From Magicicada septendecula (Eukaryota > Arthropoda > Insecta > Hemiptera > Cicadidae): a stretch of DNA of 64,000 nucleotides. The stretch covers positions 120,007,927-120,071,926 of the forward strand of contig CM068367.1 of NCBI GenBank assembly GCA_034769895.1, read 5' to 3'. Below, piece after piece: positions 13,555-26,578 of the stretch (the stretch's first letter is position 1; each line of letters begins with the position of its first letter). The translations under genes were made by a program, and so were the position numbers. Below the pieces are notes generated by a model, which saw nothing but the letters and a program-made list of their open reading frames with translations, ran no database searches and was not told the DNA's origin.

Positions 13555-15728
13555 ATGCATAAAAGGGCGTCGTCACTGAGACGGACGAAGGAGGCAGAGA
13601 AAGAAGTCAGGATGGAAGAGAAAGAAGTAACATCAGTGGAGGATGTGGAGACGTTAGCAAGAAAGGAAGATAGGGGAGACCCGAATCTTATAAAATTAAT
13701 GGAGTTAATGAATAGTATGAGTGAAAAAATGGACAGAAATAAGGAAGAAACGAATGACAATTTTAAGAAGCAGAAGGAAGAATTCACTGAAAACTCAAGG
13801 AAACAAAATGAAATTTTGAGTCAAAACTTATTAAAACAAATGGAGGAACAAAACAAGCAAACGAAGGAAGATTTGAAGAGCATCAAGGAAGATCACAGAC
13901 AAACAAATGAGAAAATTGATAGTATCAAGGAAGATAACAGACAAACGAAGGAAGATTTGAAGAGCATCAAGGAAGATCACAGACAAACAAATGAAAAAAT
14001 TGATAGTATCAAGGAAGATAACAGACAAACAAATGAGAAAATGAGTGAAAATTTAATAAAACAGATGGAGGAGAGATTTGACCAAAACAGAGAAGACACT
14101 AACGAGAATTTAAAACGGATAAATGATAAAATCGACAGTATTAAAGAAAGTACTAATAAACTTTAAGACAAACTATAAGTGAAAATAATAACCAAATGAA
14201 GGAAGAGTTCAGACAAATCAATGAAGAGAATTTAAGAAGAATTAATGGTAGAATTGAACAAGTCAATGATACAATTAACCAGAAGATGGACAAAATCGAT
14301 GAGGAAAGGAAGCAAGAAATAGCTGACACTAATGAGAGACTGAGAAAAGCTAACGAAACCATTACACAAAATGAAGCAGTGATAAATACTAGAATAGACC
14401 AGGTCCAAGAAAATAGTCGTATTCAAATAGAAGGAATACAAAAGGAACAAGAAAATTTAGTTAATTTACAGAAACAAACCGGAGAAAGGTGTGACAATAT
14501 TAACACTACGATGAACAATTTAACTGGTCAAGTACGCCAAAATCAAGAAGAAATTGAGTTAATTAGAACCAGACCAAATAATATTACTCATGTTTCCACA
14601 AATGAAACCAAAGAAGGGATTAATTTCAAAAGTTATCGTAGAAACCCCATGGAATTCCTGGCCAGAATTGAGGAACATTTTAATAAACATCGAATAACTA
14701 TCTGGAGCTCGATTAGAGAGATGTTGGATGAGCATTTTAGGGAGATTACGGACAACTGGTGGACAGCAACCAGGAATGAGATAGTGGACTACGCTCAATT
14801 TAAAAAACTGTTTAAAGAAAAATACTGGTCCGAAGCGATACAAAATATTATAAGGGACAACATTTGTCAGGGAAGATATGATGGAAATAGAGGTACATCT
14901 CCAACTACTTACTTCTGGGGAAAGGTGTGTTTGGCGAGACACCTAGAGCCAAGAATACCAGAAGAATCCCTAGTAACTAAAATGGCATACCATTATGACA
15001 CAGGAATTGCCAGAGCACGCCTGGGAAGCCAAATTAAAACGGTCCACGCAATGGCTGACTTATTAGAAAATTATGAACACGAGGGTTACTACAAAAGAAG
15101 CAGACAACGAACTGATCAGTGCGGTTCAAAAAATAATAACCATGGTATGAATCATAATCAATATAATAACATGAATAACCGGAATAGTTATGTCAACGAT
15201 CGTAATTACAACCAAAATTTTACCCCAAATAATAACCAACCAGCAAACTTCAATCGAAACCCAATTAACAATAATGATAACAACAGGCCCAATCAAAATT
15301 ACCATCCGGGTAATAGAAATAATAATAATTATAATAACTACCGAACAAACCAAAATTATAATAATTTTAGGAGTAACTCAGGAGTTAATAACAATAATAA
15401 TCAGGGTAATTATAATAATAATCGTTCGTACCGACCCCGAATAAATTATATCAGTGCAGAAGAAGGTGATTACTGGAGATACCATCAACCTCGGAGGAAC
15501 AGTTTTAATAACAGTTATGATCAAAGAGGAAATCCCAGAGGGATGAGTCACCATTATAACCGAGTAAGAAGTAGAAGCCAGGAGGACTTCCGAGAATCAA
15601 GGGGAAGCGAACAATTAGACAACCGAGAGGTTGAACAACCAGGAACCAGCACACCAGTCCAGGCAAATCAACGGTCATGCCCGGAAAATAATCATGATAG
15701 CCTTAATTTAAACGGAGTGAGGCAGTAA
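13555..15728 (+). pseudogene. Gag-like protein, unit 1 (broken)
   Basis: Gag-like frame of the first internal region, nearly identical to the frame at 18642-20816, where the parts are described. This copy is broken, with about one break. It is treated as a fossil of the LTR element and not as a host gene. Confidence 0.75.
13860..14027 (+). repeat. 84-bp tandem repeat inside gag (x2)
   Basis: Two consecutive 84-bp copies encode a 28-residue coiled-coil repeat (KEDLKSIKEDHRQTNEKIDS and following). The same duplication is present in the second unit at about 18947-19114, so it predates the tandem duplication of the element. Confidence 0.8.
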
Positions 15729-15835
15729 TAAACCCTCGCGACCCCTTACTGCTACTAACTACTGGGTACAATAACCACCAAATTCAAAAATATAGTAATA
15801 ACAAATTACTACCAACTAATTATGAAAAGCTAATT

Positions 15836-16849
15836 ATGGAAAATAAAAGAATTTTGAAGTATAACGACAACCAAAGTTTAAGGACGGACAGTCAAAATCT
15901 TACTATTATTTACAATTATTATTTGAAAAATCTTCGAGAAGAACTGTTGGAGGAAACGGTGACAAGTAGAATCAACCAGCATAATGAAATTTTATACATA
16001 ACCGCTCAAATTGAAGGAATTCCTACACGAATAATGATAGATACTGGTGCAAATGTATCACTTATTAATGACGCTGAACTGGAGAGAATACAGAAACAAA
16101 GTAAAAATATAATACCTACCTTACCTGTCAATAATGTTATTTTAATAGGTGCCACTGGGCGTCAAAATAAAACAGTGAGAAAACAAGTGTCATTGGAAAT
16201 AGAAAGCAAAGGTGTTACAATTAATATTATATGTTTGGTCGCAATCGGCCTACCATTCGAATTATTAATCGGATGCGATATGCTGAGGAAATACTCAGCC
16301 ATTATTGATTTGAGCAAGGAGAAGGTGTCCTTGAACTCAGAAGGTGTTATGTGGACGGCAGAGTTAATAGGAAGCGATGGTGCCCCTCTGAACCGTACCC
16401 ATCACCAAGTTAGGGAATTAAATTTTTTAAATAATGACACCCAATGCAGAAAAATAATCTATAATATGACAAATGAAGACCTGTGGAACAGTAAATTACA
16501 GGAGATAAGAGAGTTTAGACACCAAGGCACAAATAATTTGACAGTAAAACAAGTAGAAGATCTCATTATAATATATAAGAAATATAAACATGTATTTTCA
16601 GAAAAACCAGGAAAAGTAAAAAACTATCAGTGTAGAATACAATTTAAAGAACCAACAGAATTCCATAGAAAATCCTATCCTATACCATATTCTTTGAAGG
16701 AGGCGGTTAGAGCTGAAATTAATAAAATGTTGTTAAATGATATAATTGAGCATAGCCAATCACCATATACTAGCCCAATAGTAGCAATTCAGAAGATTAT
16801 AATCAACAATCCAGGAAAAAAATATCATGAGGAAGAAAAGGAAAAATAA
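15836..16849 (+). pseudogene. Protease and start of reverse transcriptase, unit 1
   Basis: A 337-residue frame with the aspartic-protease signature IMIDTGANVSLIND. It is followed by a stretch matching the beginning of Ty3/Gypsy reverse transcriptases (YPIPYSLKEAVRAEINKML, then SPYTSPIV). The remainder of a normal pol is not seen in the unit. It is the same as the frame at 20924-21937. Fossil. Confidence 0.8.
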
Positions 16850-16916
16850 CATAAGTAATTATGTCCTCACACCTAATGAAGTGTTCAGAAATAATTACTT
16901 CTGAAGGGAGGCAATT

Positions 16917-18521
16917 TGTAACGAAACAAAATGTTACAAAAGAATAGTTAATAATAGTGGAATCCGATCCAGAGAAGAAACAAGAAATAATAATTGAAAG
17001 CAAATTAAAGGAAAACTATTTGGTTTGACTTATATAATATTATCCAGAAACCCAGAAATAACCCAGTAGAATAGGGCAGTAAACAGAAAAAAGTGAAATA
17101 AATAAACCTAGTAGGACTAATCAACTTACCCTGAATAATAATCCAAACCCAATAAAGAGTACCTAATCCATATAATAAAATTGTATTAATTATAATCATA
17201 TAGGCCTATAATCAAGGAAAGAAAAAGGGACACAAACCTTTAAAGTAATGAGTATGATCATAAGAAATAGCGACACAGACTACCGTTAAACAGTGTAATT
17301 ATTTTTGATGGAAGTGTTTTGTTATTATTAGACAGAATTTTAGTTTATCATACAGACAATAGTTTAGCAGTATAAATAAACTAAAACTGTCAAAAACAAT
17401 TATTATTATTAAAAGTTTTGTTGTATGTTATAAGATTTTATGTCACCAGTTAAGTTATGTAAATATATTTATCTCAGGTAGTCAAAGTAGAAATTACAAT
17501 CAATCATAACAAATTTTTCTACCACATATCATAGAAATTCAAATTAATAAGGTTTTACAGTTATAAACTGAGGCATGTTTAGTATCAAATTGTTTATAAT
17601 TATCTAATTAATAATTGTATAAACATTGCATATATAATTAGAGTATAATAATAAAATTATCTATTAAAGGTAATTTATAAAATATAATGTAGGTAATGGG
17701 TGTTGATCCTATAACATTTAAACTGTACATAAATGACCAATCAAAATTTAAGAAATTTGTATGAGTTAGGTAACTAAAAGAAAGAAGAAATAACACTTAA
17801 TTGTTAATTGTGATGGAAAGCAGTTGTATAGTGCGTGTCTAGAGGTAATTAAAAGTATATAAAAATAGATAACCCGTTTATGGAAGAAGATCTGAAGGAC
17901 CATCATCGAAGATAATAATACTTCCACTACAATTTTTATGAACAAATAATACACACAATCAAGAAAAATATTCAGAATAGACCAGGAACCCTTCAGCAAT
18001 ATCGTCTAGATGTGTAAAGTATAATTTGACAATATTTTTTTTCAACAAGGAACAACCACTAGACAATATAACAATTTACACTAACACTAATCACTAGTCA
18101 ACATTTTAAAGTGCAACCAAATTCAATATATAAGCTAACAGTGATTACAAGGAAAACATTTATTGTACACATTAATAAACTACATTATTTTCTGAGACGG
18201 ACAAATTGAATATCATCAAAACTTGTATGTAACTTAATATATAATTTGTGTAAATTTTTAGATTATAAGTAATATATTGTTTGTAAAGGTACTCTCTATT
18301 ATTAATCAACATGCAAAGGAACTTTTCGTAGCAGCCACAAGAATTCCCACGAAATATATTAAAATTATTTAATTATAAATCCTGAGATAAATATCGACCC
18401 TGTGACAACCTTATGTATCGAATGGAATTTTCCAATAATTTGAATTTATGTTACACAGATTAAATCATTATGTTATTAAATCATATCCATGAGTAATTAT
18501 TCCATTAAGATCAGTGTTATA
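16917..18521 (+). repeat. LTR 2 (shared middle LTR)
   Basis: Serves as the 3' LTR of unit 1 and the 5' LTR of unit 2. By eye it is identical to LTR 3. Confidence 0.88.
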
Positions 18522-18641
18522 AATTGGCGCACCAACTAGTGAGGCTGAAATTAGGGAATATTAAGTGAAGAAATTGAATCAAGCAAATTAATTTCCTAAT
18601 TTTTAGCTGGCGACTGCTATAAGTTCCAAAGAATAATAAAC

Positions 18642-20816
18642 ATGCATAAAAGGGCGTCGTCACTGAGACGGACGAAGGAGGCAGAGAAAGAAGTCAGGAT
18701 GGAAGAGAAAGAAGTAACATCAGTGGAGGATGTGGAGACGTTAGCAAGAAAGGAAGATAGGGGAGACCCGAATCTTATAAAATTAATGGAGTTAATGAAT
18801 AGTATGAGTGAAAAAATGGACAGAAATAAGGAAGAAACGAATGACAATTTTAAGAAGCAGAAGGAAGAATTCACTGAAAACTCAAGGAAACAAAATGAAA
18901 TTTTGAGTCAAAACTTATTAAAACAAATGGAGGAACAAAACAAGCAAACGAAGGAAGATTTGAAGAGCATCAAGGAAGATCACAGACAAACAAATGAGAA
19001 AATTGATAGTATCAAGGAAGATAACAGACAAACGAAGGAAGATTTGAAGAGCATCAAGGAAGATCACAGACAAACAAATGAAAAAATTGATAGTATCAAG
19101 GAAGATAACAGACAAACAAATGAGAAAATGAGTGAAAATTTAATAAAACAGATGGAGGAGAGATTTGACCAAAACAGAGAAGACACTAACGAGAATTTAA
19201 AACGGATAAATGATAAAATCGACAGTATTAAAGAAAGTACTAATGAAACTTTAAGACAAACTATAAGTGAAAATAATAACCAAATGAAGGAAGAGTTCAG
19301 ACAAATCAATGAAGAGAATTTAAGAAGAATTAATGGTAGAATTGAACAAGTCAATGATACAATTAACCAGAAGATGGACAAAATCGATGAGGAAAGGAAG
19401 CAAGAAATAGCTGACACTAATGAGAGACTGAGAAAAGCTAACGAAACCATTACACAAAATGAAGCAGTGATAAATACTAGAATAGACCAGGTCCAAGAAA
19501 ATAGTCGTATTCAAATAGAAGGAATACAAAAGGAACAAGAAAATTTAGTTAATTTACAGAAACAAACCGGAGAAAGGTGTGACAATATTAACACTACGAT
19601 GAACAATTTAACTGGTCAAGTACGCCAAAATCAAGAAGAAATTGAGTTAATTAGAACCAGACCAAATAATATTACTCATGTTTCCACAAATGAAACCAAA
19701 GAAGGGATTAATTTCAAAAGTTATCGTAGAAACCCCATGGAATTCCTGGCCAGAATTGAGGAACATTTTAATAAACATCGAATAACTATCTGGAGCTCGA
19801 TTAGAGAGATGTTGGATGAGCATTTTAGGGAGATTACGGACAACTGGTGGACAGCAACCAGGAATGAGATAGTGGACTACGCTCAATTTAAAAAACTGTT
19901 TAAAGAAAAATACTGGTCCGAAGCGATACAAAATATTATAAGGGACAACATTTGTCAGGGAAGATATGATGGAAATAGAGGTACATCTCCAACTACTTAC
20001 TTCTGGGGAAAGGTGTGTTTGGCGAGACACCTAGAGCCAAGAATACCAGAAGAATCCCTAGTAACTAAAATGGCATACCATTATGACACAGGAATTGCCA
20101 GAGCACGCCTGGGAAGCCAAATTAAAACGGTCCACGCAATGGCTGACTTATTAGAAAATTATGAACACGAGGGTTACTACAAAAGAAGCAGACAACGAAC
20201 TGATCAGTGCGGTTCAAAAAATAATAACCATGGTATGAATCATAATCAATATAATAACATGAATAACCGGAATAGTTATGTCAACGATCGTAATTACAAC
20301 CAAAATTTTACCCCAAATAATAACCAACCAGCAAACTTCAATCGAAACCCAATTAACAATAATGATAACAACAGGCCCAATCAAAATTACCATCCGGGTA
20401 ATAGAAATAATAATAATTATAATAACTACCGAACAAACCAAAATTATAATAATTTTAGGAGTAACTCAGGAGTTAATAACAATAATAATCAGGGTAATTA
20501 TAATAATAATCGTTCGTACCGACCCCGAATAAATTATATCAGTGCAGAAGAAGGTGATTACTGGAGATACCATCAACCTCGGAGGAACAGTTTTAATAAC
20601 AGTTATGATCAAAGAGGAAATCCCAGAGGGATGAGTCACCATTATAACCGAGTAAGAAGTAGAAGCCAGGAGGACTTCCGAGAATCAAGGGGAAGCGAAC
20701 AATTAGACAACCGAGAGGTTGAACAACCAGGAACCAGCACACCAGTCCAGGCAAATCAACGGTCATGCCCGGAAAATAATCATGATAGCCTTAATTTAAA
20801 CGGAGTGAGGCAGTAA
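18642..20816 (+). CDS. Gag-like protein, unit 2 (frame reads whole)
   Basis: A 724-residue frame. Parts in order: a basic, arginine-rich N-terminus; a long coiled coil (about residues 40-330) dominated by heptads of K, E, N and Q with the two 28-residue repeats; a globular region with NPMEFLARIEEHF and WWTATRNEIVDYAQFKKLF, resembling the capsid-like part of Ty3/Gypsy gag (retrotrans_gag type); and an asparagine-rich tail. I see no CCHC zinc knuckle. As known for this class, it would form the particle of a retrotransposon. It belongs to the LTR element at 11830-23609 and is not a host gene. The frame looks whole, but the element as a unit lacks most of pol. Confidence 0.8.
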   Translation: MHKRASSLRRTKEAEKEVRMEEKEVTSVEDVETLARKEDRGDPNLIKLMELMNSMSEKMDRNKEETNDNFKKQKEEFTENSRKQNEILSQNLLKQMEEQNKQTKEDLKSIKEDHRQTNEKIDSIKEDNRQTKEDLKSIKEDHRQTNEKIDSIKEDNRQTNEKMSENLIKQMEERFDQNREDTNENLKRINDKIDSIKESTNETLRQTISENNNQMKEEFRQINEENLRRINGRIEQVNDTINQKMDKIDEERKQEIADTNERLRKANETITQNEAVINTRIDQVQENSRIQIEGIQKEQENLVNLQKQTGERCDNINTTMNNLTGQVRQNQEEIELIRTRPNNITHVSTNETKEGINFKSYRRNPMEFLARIEEHFNKHRITIWSSIREMLDEHFREITDNWWTATRNEIVDYAQFKKLFKEKYWSEAIQNIIRDNICQGRYDGNRGTSPTTYFWGKVCLARHLEPRIPEESLVTKMAYHYDTGIARARLGSQIKTVHAMADLLENYEHEGYYKRSRQRTDQCGSKNNNHGMNHNQYNNMNNRNSYVNDRNYNQNFTPNNNQPANFNRNPINNNDNNRPNQNYHPGNRNNNNYNNYRTNQNYNNFRSNSGVNNNNNQGNYNNNRSYRPRINYISAEEGDYWRYHQPRRNSFNNSYDQRGNPRGMSHHYNRVRSRSQEDFRESRGSEQLDNREVEQPGTSTPVQANQRSCPENNHDSLNLNGVRQ

Positions 20817-20923
20817 TAAACCCTCGCGACCCCTTACTGCTACTAACTACTGGGTACAATAACCACCAAATTCAAAAATATAGTAATAACAAATTACTAC
20901 CAACTAATTATGAAAAGCTAATT

Positions 20924-21937
20924 ATGGAAAATAAAAGAATTTTGAAGTATAACGACAACCAAAGTTTAAGGACGGACAGTCAAAATCTTACTATTATTTA
21001 CAATTATTATTTGAAAAATCTTCGAGAAGAACTGTTGGAGGAAACGGTGACAAGTAGAATCAACCAGCATAATGAAATTTTATACATAACCGCTCAAATT
21101 GAAGGAATTCCTACACGAATAATGATAGATACTGGTGCAAATGTATCACTTATTAATGACGCTGAACTGGAGAGAATACAGAAACAAAGTAAAAATATAA
21201 TACCTACCTTACCTGTCAATAATGTTATTTTAATAGGTGCCACTGGGCGTCAAAATAAAACAGTGAGAAAACAAGTGTCATTGGAAATAGAAAGCAAAGG
21301 TGTTACAATTAATATTATATGTTTGGTCGCAATCGGCCTACCATTCGAATTATTAATCGGATGCGATATGCTGAGGAAATACTCAGCCATTATTGATTTG
21401 AGCAAGGAGAAGGTGTCCTTGAACTCAGAAGGTGTTATGTGGACGGCAGAGTTAATAGGAAGCGATGGTGCCCCTCTGAACCGTACCCATCACCAAGTTA
21501 GGGAATTAAATTTTTTAAATAATGACACCCAATGCAGAAAAATAATCTATAATATGACAAATGAAGACCTGTGGAACAGTAAATTACAGGAGATAAGAGA
21601 GTTTAGACACCAAGGCACAAATAATTTGACAGTAAAACAAGTAGAAGATCTCATTATAATATATAAGAAATATAAACATGTATTTTCAGAAAAACCAGGA
21701 AAAGTAAAAAACTATCAGTGTAGAATACAATTTAAAGAACCAACAGAATTCCATAGAAAATCCTATCCTATACCATATTCTTTGAAGGAGGCGGTTAGAG
21801 CTGAAATTAATAAAATGTTGTTAAATGATATAATTGAGCATAGCCAATCACCATATACTAGCCCAATAGTAGCAATTCAGAAGATTATAATCAACAATCC
21901 AGGAAAAAAATATCATGAGGAAGAAAAGGAAAAATAA
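20924..21937 (+). pseudogene. Protease and start of reverse transcriptase, unit 2
   Basis: Same content as 15836-16849: an aspartic protease with the DTGA active-site motif, then the first part of a Ty3/Gypsy reverse transcriptase. It starts about 100 bases after the gag stop, in another frame, as is common for gag-pol pairs. No RNase H or integrase is seen before the LTR. Fossil. Confidence 0.8.
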
Positions 21938-22004
21938 CATAAGTAATTATGTCCTCACACCTAATGAAGTGTTCAGAAATAATTACTTCTGAAGGGAGGC
22001 AATT

Positions 22005-23609
22005 TGTAACGAAACAAAATGTTACAAAAGAATAGTTAATAATAGTGGAATCCGATCCAGAGAAGAAACAAGAAATAATAATTGAAAGCAAATTAAAGGA
22101 AAACTATTTGGTTTGACTTATATAATATTATCCAGAAACCCAGAAATAACCCAGTAGAATAGGGCAGTAAACAGAAAAAAGTGAAATAAATAAACCTAGT
22201 AGGACTAATCAACTTACCCTGAATAATAATCCAAACCCAATAAAGAGTACCTAATCCATATAATAAAATTGTATTAATTATAATCATATAGGCCTATAAT
22301 CAAGGAAAGAAAAAGGGACACAAACCTTTAAAGTAATGAGTATGATCATAAGAAATAGCGACACAGACTACCGTTAAACAGTGTAATTATTTTTGATGGA
22401 AGTGTTTTGTTATTATTAGACAGAATTTTAGTTTATCATACAGACAATAGTTTAGCAGTATAAATAAACTAAAACTGTCAAAAACAATTATTATTATTAA
22501 AAGTTTTGTTGTATGTTATAAGATTTTATGTCACCAGTTAAGTTATGTAAATATATTTATCTCAGGTAGTCAAAGTAGAAATTACAATCAATCATAACAA
22601 ATTTTTCTACCACATATCATAGAAATTCAAATTAATAAGGTTTTACAGTTATAAACTGAGGCATGTTTAGTATCAAATTGTTTATAATTATCTAATTAAT
22701 AATTGTATAAACATTGCATATATAATTAGAGTATAATAATAAAATTATCTATTAAAGGTAATTTATAAAATATAATGTAGGTAATGGGTGTTGATCCTAT
22801 AACATTTAAACTGTACATAAATGACCAATCAAAATTTAAGAAATTTGTATGAGTTAGGTAACTAAAAGAAAGAAGAAATAACACTTAATTGTTAATTGTG
22901 ATGGAAAGCAGTTGTATAGTGCGTGTCTAGAGGTAATTAAAAGTATATAAAAATAGATAACCCGTTTATGGAAGAAGATCTGAAGGACCATCATCGAAGA
23001 TAATAATACTTCCACTACAATTTTTATGAACAAATAATACACACAATCAAGAAAAATATTCAGAATAGACCAGGAACCCTTCAGCAATATCGTCTAGATG
23101 TGTAAAGTATAATTTGACAATATTTTTTTTCAACAAGGAACAACCACTAGACAATATAACAATTTACACTAACACTAATCACTAGTCAACATTTTAAAGT
23201 GCAACCAAATTCAATATATAAGCTAACAGTGATTACAAGGAAAACATTTATTGTACACATTAATAAACTACATTATTTTCTGAGACGGACAAATTGAATA
23301 TCATCAAAACTTGTATGTAACTTAATATATAATTTGTGTAAATTTTTAGATTATAAGTAATATATTGTTTGTAAAGGTACTCTCTATTATTAATCAACAT
23401 GCAAAGGAACTTTTCGTAGCAGCCACAAGAATTCCCACGAAATATATTAAAATTATTTAATTATAAATCCTGAGATAAATATCGACCCTGTGACAACCTT
23501 ATGTATCGAATGGAATTTTCCAATAATTTGAATTTATGTTACACAGATTAAATCATTATGTTATTAAATCATATCCATGAGTAATTATTCCATTAAGATC
23601 AGTGTTATA
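22005..23609 (+). repeat. LTR 3 of the tandem element
   Basis: Right-hand LTR, followed by the target duplication ATAT (23610-23613). Confidence 0.88.
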
Positions 23610-23613
23610 ATAT

Positions 23614-24552
23614 AGACAGACTTTGTCTCACAAGGGGACTACCAAACTTGGGAATCATCGATTTTTAATTAATTAATAAATTTACAATAAAAAAAAAATT
23701 TTTTAATCCAAAAAATATTCAGAGTCGGACGTGAACCTGAGTTTACAGCGTTGTAATCGAGCGTCTTAACCACTGGGCTATGGCAGCTATGCTCATTTCA
23801 GTTACAGCGGTACAACATATGCAGTTTCCGATCCGAAATCTAACTGTTTTTATACTTGAGGTTACGGATGTCCTTAAACTCAAATCGAGTAAATATTTTT
23901 GTCTATATTTCAGGCTCGTAGTGTCTAATTGTTTGTATGTTTGTTTTTTATGTCACATTGTATTAGAGTCTGTAAACTAAATTTATCACAATATTCTTAA
24001 TTTATAATAGCATAATACATCAAGAAAAGAATATTACGAGCAATATTGTAGAACAATCCTATAGTTATGATTAAAATTCTTCAATTGATAAAAAAATGTT
24101 TGATAAAATTTTTTTTTTTTGCTTTCTTGTTCCACTTGAAATAAGAGAGATTTCTCGCTCCACTTAAAACAATGGGGGGTGGGGAGGGCCTGGAAGGTAG
24201 TCAGCCCTCCCCCCTTCCAAAAGTGCTGGATCTGCCCTTGAACTGAAGATTTATTTTTTGAATTTTTCGGATCCTGAATGGCTTTCGCACCACAAGAACA
24301 ACAGCTGTCCGCCATATTATTTTATACTTGACAATTTATCGTGGTCTTTATCACAAAGTATTGTATTGAATACTTCGGTAAAGTGTTACGTTTTCAACAT
24401 GAAATAAAACTTTAGAATCTCTACTTTGTATATATAAGTTTTTTTCCATTTTCCGATATATAGGCAACAAAAATACGCATTTACGGTGATATTGACGCAG
24501 CCTCTCATAAGACTCTATGTTAAACGAAAATTCGCCCAAGCCACCTTAATAT
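23614..24552. other. Interior of the outer hAT between two LTR insertions
   Basis: 939 bp with no supported gene. It contains the SINE-like segment and, ending at 24240, a G-rich sequence whose complement begins CAAGGGCAGATCCAGC and resembles a hAT terminus. No target duplication was found for that fragment, so it is probably truncated. Confidence 0.45.
23625..23790 (-). mobile_element. tRNA-derived SINE-like segment
   Basis: On the minus strand, 23780-23770 reads TAGCCCAGTGG, a match to the RNA polymerase III A box. 23737-23727 reads GGTTCACGTCC, a near match to the B box, 32 bases downstream, which is tRNA-like spacing. A T/A-rich body follows. It ends in a 34-bp block (CTTGGGAATCATCGATTTT in reverse sense) that recurs inverted near 34736-34769. 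The acceptor stem and CCA end do not fold as a real tRNA, so a tRNA-derived SINE head is the best reading. It lies inside the outer hAT. Confidence 0.55.
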
Positions 24553-26578
24553 TGTAACGTAGCGGTTTTATGAGGTACTAGCGAAACGTCCACCTTTAGT
24601 CAAGCCCCAAATGTTGGGTTCGCCAAACTTGTAACGTACTTGTTTTTAGATGAGAGGTGTTAATGTTTCCGCCTCTCCGCAGTCGCCACTTATGAATTAT
24701 AATATCTGACGTTTTTAAAAAGTATAAATAAAGGATTTTTCTATTTTTTGTTATTTTGTGTTACTCAATCTAAATAGAAATCGAGAGTGTGTGATTTGGG
24801 GTCCAGGAGGGAAGTTGTTCAGCCTTATGAAGAAGAGAGAGTAAGTACCAATTATTTACACTTGGCTTAGACGATTTCGGATTTTCTCAAATTGTTCGCT
24901 GTGATTTAAATCAGCTGATGGTGAGATAAGTTTCTACGTATAGTTCAACCAGCTTACACCGTAGCAAAATTTGATCCGAGGTTTTGATTTCTTCTGTTTT
25001 TGCGCTGAAATTTATTACAACTACCCACTACAAAAATTATAACACATTTTATTATTCAGGATTATTTTTCAATAATATCATTTATTTATATTATTGGTTT
25101 TTTGTTTCCTGCCACCAAAATACAAGTATTACAATTGCTCTTTCCTTCAATAAAACATAATCTCGACTTCACAGAGTAAACATGGAATTGTCTAAAGAGA
25201 AAAACATATATGGTGTTGTTTACCAAATTTTTACACTATAAAAAAAACATCAATTAATATATAATTCTTAATAATTCCCCAGGGTTCAGGGTAAGTTCTT
25301 TTTGTTACGAGAGTGTCAGAAATGGATAATTACTACGCTTTACAAATACCGAAAAAATTATTAAATAATTTGTTTATTTTTTCGTGTAGTATGTAGTTCC
25401 TGGAATGTCCGTAAGAGTGCAGCGTGCGTTTGTTTACTTTAAAAACATATGTTTAGATGACTATTTTATTTTCAATCTCAACGTTCGGAATGCGTTTTCT
25501 TCTTGAATTATTACAAAAAAATGTTTATATTACCTCGCTCCGTATGGTTCTTACTGGATTGAAGCTTTTTCTGTGGTGAGGTCCGTCTTGTGTTATAATT
25601 TCCTTACCGTCTGGCGAATTCTCGATCGTCAACTAGAATTATGGCGAAACCAAGTTGAATCACAGAAGGTTTTCTTTCACTGTTTATAAAGGAGTAGAAC
25701 CATCTAATTTTGATAAATCATGGATGATTTTGAAGTGATCATGCGGCTAGTTAATTTTGTATCAATTTGCACTCCTCTCAAGTTCCGAAAAGGTTATTTT
25801 TATTATAATTGTAGTAGCATCATTTTTTCAACTCTACGGTTTTAGTTCAAAATTTTTCTCTAACAATACTTGTTATTTCCATCACTCTTAGTAACACATA
25901 GTATTTTTATTATACAGGCAGTTTGTAATTATTATAAATTTATATTTTATTTATGGAAAAATAATTCCTTTCCATTCCGGTTTCTTTACCAATTTAGTTT
26001 ACATAATAAGTTTTGGTTCATTTTCTTATGACATTGTATATAAGTATTTGATAATTTTATTATCTTTAAATAAATTTATATATTATTTATTTAGTCTCTC
26101 ATTAGTATTTCTACACGGCACTACTTCCTGTTGCCATTTCCCTCATAGTATTATTTTAATTTTTTATTATCTTTTGGTATTTAAATTTTTATGTCTTTTA
26201 AAACTAACCCTGGGTTTTCTTATAATCTAACACAATTATTTGAAAAAATATAATATTAACTTGGGTATAACAATTAGTTGTTCATACAATATAAATATTA
26301 CAATAAACAAAATAAAATACAAGATCAGTTAGTAGTATCATAGCCTACTCTCATAGTTTTATAATTTCCAAACCTACAGCACAGTTCTGTAACAAGTTAC
26401 CTTCACTTTCACTTTTACCTCCATGGGTACACTATAACTCACTTTGCACCATATATCACTCGAATTGTTTGTCATGTTGAGTGATATAATTTAATTTTGA
26501 GCGAGCCTTAGGTTACCCATTTCTGACCTTTATATTATCATGAGTTAATTTATTGGGACCGGGTTATGTAACGTTACA
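24553..26578 (-). repeat. LTR (left, 3' LTR in element orientation)
   Basis: 2026 bp, TG..CA with 7-bp palindromic termini. The first 1.6 kb is nearly identical to 32796-34440. The short open frame at 26048-26230 is AT-rich LTR sequence and not a gene. Confidence 0.85.

Larger units (their letters stand above)
11830..23609 (+). mobile_element. Tandem LTR retrotransposon: LTR-internal-LTR-internal-LTR (Ty3/Gypsy-like)
   Basis: Three LTRs of 1605 bp (11830-13434, 16917-18521, 22005-23609) enclose two near-identical internal regions (13435-16916 and 18522-22004). The whole array is flanked by the 4-bp duplication ATAT (11826-11829 and 23610-23613), so it behaves as one insertion. Internal regions start TTGGCGCACCAAC, a primer-binding-site position, and end in a purine-rich GAAGGGAGGC before the next LTR. 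Each unit carries a coiled-coil gag-like frame and a second frame with a retroviral-type protease and the start of a reverse transcriptase. No integrase is seen, so it looks non-autonomous. I counted about five differences between LTR1 and LTR2 and none between LTR2 and LTR3, so it is very young. Fossil; unit 1 has about one break in gag. Confidence 0.88.

Noticed and set aside
15126-15444. Isoleucine-rich frames on both strands in the LTR element
   Set aside because: Out-of-frame readings of the asparagine-rich gag tail (repeated at 20214-20532).
23720-23790. Functional tRNA gene
   Set aside because: The A and B boxes are present but the stems do not pair, and the sequence runs into a repeat body, so a SINE head is preferred.
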